Below, one piece after another: positions 42,296 through 45,745 of a stretch of DNA of 45,745 bases; within the stretch, counting starts at the first letter, position 1; each line of letters begins with the position of its first letter. The notes beneath the pieces were generated by a model. The model did no database searches and was not told the DNA's origin. It saw nothing but the letters and a program-made list of their open reading frames with translations. The position numbers and the translations under genes are program-made. The stretch is from Domibacillus aminovorans (GTDB lineage: Bacteria; Bacillota; Bacilli; Bacillales; Domibacillaceae): the NCBI RefSeq assembly GCF_001643235.1, contig NZ_LQWY01000030.1:7415-53159 (forward strand), in the 5' to 3' direction.

Positions 42296-42616
42296 ATGGA
42301 TAACTTCCTTTCCTTTTGCCTTCATTTAATAGAATTCAACAAACAAACGCCGATCCCTTTCTTTTGACGACATATGCACCTAGCAACTGAAAGGTGAATA
42401 AAGTAAAGCAGTAATCTTTTTTCGACAAAATCAAGAATGAGGTGAGAGAAGATGTCATCCTATTTCTCCAATGTCCTTCAATATGTTATACAGCCATGGG
42501 ACAGTATCCCATCAATATAAATTTAAATGAATAAACATATCCGTAACGATTGCGGAAAAAGCTGCTCAAGTACTGAGTGGTAGCATGACTATTTAGATTT
42601 CAAGACAAGGATTTTG

Positions 42617-42650
42617 GTAGCGAGAAGGATGTTTCTCGCTACTTTTTTAT
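42617..42650 (+). terminator. Strong plus-strand terminator with no intact gene before it
   Basis: GTAGCGAGAA pairs perfectly with TTCTCGCTAC around GGATGT, followed by TTTTTTATT. The preceding 42330-42616 stretch holds only a ribosome site with a 22-codon frame (ATG at 42452) and a loose AEKAAQVLSGSM-like remnant, so it probably ended a lost gene. Confidence 0.8.
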
Positions 42651-42658
42651 TGAACGCT

Positions 42659-42835
42659 TCATTTCCAAAAAAGAGGATCTTTTCGGCTTGTTCTCAGATT
42701 ATTAATCACTAATGCATAGAAAACAATGATGATTGAACCACCAATCACTATAGGTGAAACTAAGTAGCTCCAATTATATCCTCCTAAGATGACAATAATG
42801 GGACCTGCACCCGCTTGGGGATATGTAGTTTTGTC
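42659..42835 (-). pseudogene. HPP-family membrane protein, C-terminal fragment
   Basis: On the minus strand the bases encode TTYPQAGAGPIIVILGGYNW, then SYLVSPIVIGG and a final membrane helix ending NNLRTSRKDPLFWK. This is the end of HPP-family integral membrane proteins, which typically show HPPxGAxPLI, LGG and WxxLxxPV. The fragment begins just after the MocR-type gene stop, and no start codon remains. The N-terminal three helices are missing. Confidence 0.7.
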
Positions 42836-42839
42836 ATTA

Positions 42840-44180
42840 TCAGAAAAAGTAATATTGTGGGTTGTTTAATGCGTTTGCAATTTTGCTAATACCTTCATCA
42901 ATTCGATGTTCGTCAACATTTGAAACATTTAGCTTCAAAATCCGTTCATGGTAAAAGTCATCTAAATAGTTTCTTTCAACTGAATCTAGGTATATACGCT
43001 GTTCATGCAAATGATGAATCAGTGATTTTATATTCGCTTGTTTGGGTAACAGAATGTGACCATGCATAACAATTTCGGATGATGATTCATACATAGATAA
43101 ATGAGTCTGCAGTGATTGCTGCAGGATTTTTGCACGAGCAGTATATGTATCACTCACTTGCATTCGATAATGTGCAAACATACCACTTTTCAAATAGAGC
43201 TCCAGTGCTGCTTGTGAAATCATGGAGCTATCAATATCAGTGGTCGTTTTGAATCGTTGAAACGTATTTATTAATGCATTTGGAAGTACTGCTAGTCCGA
43301 TTCTTAAACCTGGAAACATGATTTTTGAAAAGCTTTTTAAGTAGATAACGAGTTCGTGAACATCATCTGCAAAAAGAGGATCATTCTTTTTATTGCACTC
43401 AAAATCAGCCAAATAATCATCTTCTATAATATATACATCATATTGGTGTGCTAACTGCAAAATAGCCTCTTTTTCTTTTTTACTGTTTGACGTACCTAAA
43501 GGATTATGAAATCGCGGCATTGTATAAAAGAATTTAATGTTATCTTCGCGGAAAATTTGTTCTAGTCGATTTAAATCAATTCCTCTTGCTGTTCGTTGTA
43601 TGCCTACTACTGGCAGCCGATAGGTTTTCAGCATATCCATATATAAATGATAGCTGGGCTGTTCAACTAGTATGGTGGAACGATTATTTGGAAAAGGCAT
43701 AATACTTAGTAGAGAAAGAGCCTGTTGAACACCTGAAGTGATGGAAATCTGATCGGAATGCGTGAATATTTGATAAGCTTCTAAGTGTTTTTTAGCTTCT
43801 ACGATCAGTGAGGGCAAACCCTTTGGCGTTCCATAGCGAAATAGGTCTTCTTGATATGTATCAATCGCTTTATTAATGCAGTGTTGAAAGTCTTTATAAG
43901 GAAAAGCGTGCCAAGTTGGAGATGAAGTGGCAAAGTCAATGCTGTCAGTATACGATGGTGCTTTGAAAACCTGGTGGTCCATGACATAATAGCCACTTTT
44001 CGGTATGGCATAAACGATATGTTGATCCTCTAATCTTTCAAGAGCGGCAAGGATGGTACTTATACTACAAGAATAGTGTTGTGATAAATTTCGAATAGAA
44101 GGTAATTTTGCACCCGCTGGTAAATCTCCAGCTTGAATTTGCTGAAGAAGTGACTGATAAATCCATTCATATTTGAGCAT
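42840..44180 (-). CDS. MocR-type regulator (GntR helix-turn-helix plus aminotransferase domain)
   Basis: The 446-residue protein has an N-terminal winged helix (about 1-70: LPAGAKLPSIRNLSQHYSCS, TILAALERLE) and a fold-type I aminotransferase-like domain (about 85-440). The latter has the PLP-lysine region ELVIYLKSFSKIMFPGLRIG, YTMPRFHNPLGTS and YIIEDDYLADF. MocR proteins bind PLP and regulate vitamin B6, GABA, taurine or transporter genes. It is divergent from an EamA transporter, its most likely target, with a palindrome in between. GCAAGGAGGAA five bases before the ATG fixes the start. Confidence 0.92.
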   Translation of the reverse strand: MLKYEWIYQSLLQQIQAGDLPAGAKLPSIRNLSQHYSCSISTILAALERLEDQHIVYAIPKSGYYVMDHQVFKAPSYTDSIDFATSSPTWHAFPYKDFQHCINKAIDTYQEDLFRYGTPKGLPSLIVEAKKHLEAYQIFTHSDQISITSGVQQALSLLSIMPFPNNRSTILVEQPSYHLYMDMLKTYRLPVVGIQRTARGIDLNRLEQIFREDNIKFFYTMPRFHNPLGTSNSKKEKEAILQLAHQYDVYIIEDDYLADFECNKKNDPLFADDVHELVIYLKSFSKIMFPGLRIGLAVLPNALINTFQRFKTTTDIDSSMISQAALELYLKSGMFAHYRMQVSDTYTARAKILQQSLQTHLSMYESSSEIVMHGHILLPKQANIKSLIHHLHEQRIYLDSVERNYLDDFYHERILKLNVSNVDEHRIDEGISKIANALNNPQYYFF

Positions 44181-44199
44181 AATATTCCTCCTTGCATAT

Positions 44200-44213
44200 C
44201 TGTATCGGTACAG
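44200..44213. promoter_or_regulatory. Candidate MocR-regulator operator
   Basis: CTGTATCGGTACAG is a near-perfect inverted repeat (CTGTA/TACAG) in the 117-nt gap between the divergent regulator and transporter genes. A related half, ATCGTAC, lies at 44229. MocR regulators commonly bind such short repeats next to divergent targets. Confidence 0.5.
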
Positions 44214-44297
44214 ACGTGTATTTTTTATATCGTACAAATTGCCGATTTTATTTACGATAGTGATACCGGCCGGATAGAAAACAGAGGAGAAATGGAT

Positions 44298-45209
44298 ATG
44301 ACTGAAAAAAGAACTGCTTACATAGCAGCAACAATTTATGCAATGATTATTGGACTGTCATTCATGTTTGTCAAAATGACATTAACTGTAGCAACACCAC
44401 TTGATACATTGGCTCATCGGTTTACCATCGCATGGATGGCTGCCACAGTGTTATTGCTGTTTAAAAAAGAATCTATAAAAGTAACAAAAAAAGATGTACT
44501 TACGATTGTCTTGTTAGCGGTACTATATCCCACACTCTTTTTTGCCTTTCAGGTTTTTGGACTAGTTCATATCACTTCTTCTGAAGCTGGTATCATTCAA
44601 GCGACAGTCCCAATTTTTACGTTAGTTTTCGCAAGTATCGTGTTAAATGAAAGCTCAACACGAGGTCAAAAAATAGCTGTTAGCTTATCTGTACTTGGTG
44701 TTATTTATATTTTGTACATGAATAGAGTAGGAGCTGAAAACACGAGTGTTCTCGGGAGTGGTTGGATTTTACTTTCAGCAATTGTTGCCTCACTGTACAA
44801 CGTATTTGCAAGAAAGTTGACACAACGCTATTCATTATTGACCATCACATATGTAATGACACTTTTGGGTTTTATCGCTTTTAATGTGTTAGCACTTACA
44901 AACCATTTGATTAATGGTACAGTGAATCAGTTTATCCAACCCTTTTTGCATATTGATTTTGTCATCGCTATTTTATATTTAGGGATTTTGTCATCTCTTG
45001 TGACGTCTTATCTTTCCAATTTTGCTTTATCACAATTACTAGCTTCTCAAATGAGTGTTTTTAGTAATTTAGCCACACTCATTACGATACTAGCAGGTAT
45101 CGTCTTTTTACATGAAGCATTTCATTATTATCATGCAATTGGTACATGCATAATCATTGCTGGCATTATTGGTGTGAATTATTTTGCGAAGAGAGTGCCG
45201 TCTCAATGA
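44298..45209 (+). CDS. EamA-family (DMT superfamily) transporter
   Basis: The 303-residue protein has two EamA repeats and about ten membrane helices: RTAYIAATIYAMIIGLSFMF at the start, ITSSEAGIIQATVPIFTLVF in the first half, LGSGWILLSAIVASLYNVFA opening the second half and FSNLATLITILAGIVFLHEA near the end. Such proteins usually export amino acids or metabolites, and substrates cannot be read from sequence. AGAGGAG eight bases upstream supports the ATG at 44298 rather than 44292. It is divergent from the MocR-type gene. A broken second EamA gene overlaps its stop. Confidence 0.88.
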   Translation: MTEKRTAYIAATIYAMIIGLSFMFVKMTLTVATPLDTLAHRFTIAWMAATVLLLFKKESIKVTKKDVLTIVLLAVLYPTLFFAFQVFGLVHITSSEAGIIQATVPIFTLVFASIVLNESSTRGQKIAVSLSVLGVIYILYMNRVGAENTSVLGSGWILLSAIVASLYNVFARKLTQRYSLLTITYVMTLLGFIAFNVLALTNHLINGTVNQFIQPFLHIDFVIAILYLGILSSLVTSYLSNFALSQLLASQMSVFSNLATLITILAGIVFLHEAFHYYHAIGTCIIIAGIIGVNYFAKRVPSQ

Positions 45210-45331
45210 GAAAATATCTGTTACTATTATTGATTAGCTGCATTTGAGGCTCCCCATTTTACTTTGTTGCAATAGTGACAAATGACATTGGTGCGATTAC
45301 ATTATCAGCCTATAAGGCTATTATAGGGTAA
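45206..45331 (+). pseudogene. Second EamA transporter, N-terminal relic
   Basis: The frame starts at an ATG overlapping the previous stop (ATGA) and reads MRKYLLLLLISCI, a TGA stop, then GSPFYFVAIVTNDIGAITLS and AYKAIIG. This is the first helix and loop of an EamA protein (usual form ISxIWGSxFxxVA), with the Trp codon changed to TGA. It ends after about 40 codons, and nothing of the remaining protein is left. Confidence 0.65.
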
Positions 45332-45413
45332 GCTGTTTATAGATTATCCAGCTTTTCTACTTTATGTACGAGAAAAAATCACACTTGGGAAAAATTATTA
45401 GAGGTGTCCTTAG

Positions 45414-45587
45414 ATGAAACAATGGATAAAAGATATTGAAATAGAAGCACCAATTGAACAAGTTTGGAAGTTGTTTGATGGTTCGTTAGAAAATATGCAA
45501 AAACTTATGCCACAAGTTATGGAGAACAAACCAATCAATTGAATTTGTTGAACGAGTTAAAAATGTAGCTGAAGTCGAGAGTAACTA
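45414..45587 (+). pseudogene. SRPBCC (START/Bet v1-like) protein, broken
   Basis: The start MKQWIKDIEIEAPIEQVWKL with following FDGSLENMQKLMPQV is typical of SRPBCC-family proteins. The frame stops at TGA 45540-45542. A shifted frame continues EFVERVKNVAEVESN before TAA, which looks like the usual C-terminal end. Most of the middle is deleted. GAGGTGTCC precedes the ATG. The 45588-45745 remainder has no gene. Confidence 0.65.
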
Positions 45588-45745
45588 AATATATTGTTTA
45601 TTGTATTTTCTTGTTCTGCTGATATGCACGAAACTAAACCAAAGGTGCTTTGCATATTATGATTTAGTAACTTGATTACTTTAAGTTCACTTAAGATATT
45701 TCGAGAGCGTAAAATATCTTGTGTAAATGAATAAACAGAAAAAGG

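Noticed and set aside
1-45745. Search for tRNA, rRNA, CRISPR arrays, prophage and intact transposase genes
   Set aside because: None was seen by eye. tRNA genes in particular could be missed without a covariance search.

Overview
The window looks like chromosome from a spore-forming, low-GC Bacillaceae species close to the Bacillus/Priestia megaterium group. Four things support this. A small acid-soluble spore protein (SspL) gene is present. The cobalamin operon has the gene order known from B. megaterium (cbiW-H60-X-J-C-D-ET-L-F-G-A-cobA-cbiY). A self-sufficient P450 of the CYP102A (BM3) type sits behind a Bm3R1-like repressor gene. Start regions carry strong GGAGG-type ribosome sites with some TTG and GTG starts. 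No rRNA, tRNA, CRISPR array or intact insertion sequence was seen.

Layout. (1) 1-2950: the 3' end of one hxlA and a second complete hxlA (formaldehyde fixation), a short spore-type gene between them, a heme-dependent oxidative N-demethylase-like gene, and sspL on the minus strand. (2) 3238-15855: a cobalamin riboswitch with a terminator, then a tightly packed 13-gene operon. It encodes most steps from uroporphyrinogen III to cobyrinic acid a,c-diamide by the early-cobalt-insertion (anaerobic) route. A Bacillaceae-type interspersed repeat lies between cbiG and cbiA. (3) 15881-22275: a perfect 42-nt palindrome, nikABCDE (nickel/cobalt-type ABC importer) and a class I methyltransferase. (4) 22350-31000: small Cys-rich and coiled genes, a Bm3R1-like TetR gene with two palindromic operators, the CYP102A fusion enzyme, a ring-cleaving-dioxygenase-like VOC protein, a maleylacetate reductase-like dehydrogenase, and an odd double-HTH/coiled-coil/J-domain protein. 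(5) 31000-37310: a 5'-truncated alpha carbonic anhydrase, yugN, a DJ-1/PfpI relic, nupC, and an ileS with a long attenuator-type leader. (6) 37340-45745: an SsuABC/TauABC-type importer, a PHP-family phosphatase, a small transaldolase/fructose-6-phosphate aldolase, a MocR-type regulator divergent from an EamA transporter, and several gene fragments.

How the parts may work together. CobA makes precorrin-2. After oxidation by an enzyme not in this window, CbiX inserts cobalt, and the Cbi enzymes methylate and contract the ring until CbiA amidates it. The riboswitch should shut the operon off when cobalamin is plentiful. NikABCDE lies directly downstream on the same strand and could supply Ni2+ or Co2+. 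HxlA paired with an N-demethylase-like enzyme suggests handling of formaldehyde released from N-methyl compounds. The VOC dioxygenase and maleylacetate reductase could form a short hydroquinone branch.

The right half is rich in relics: two carbonic anhydrase pieces, PfpI, HPP, EamA and SRPBCC fragments. This suggests repeated gene turnover. The most unusual intact gene is the double-HTH/J-domain protein at 29951-30730. I found no clear multi-gene system that I would call new.
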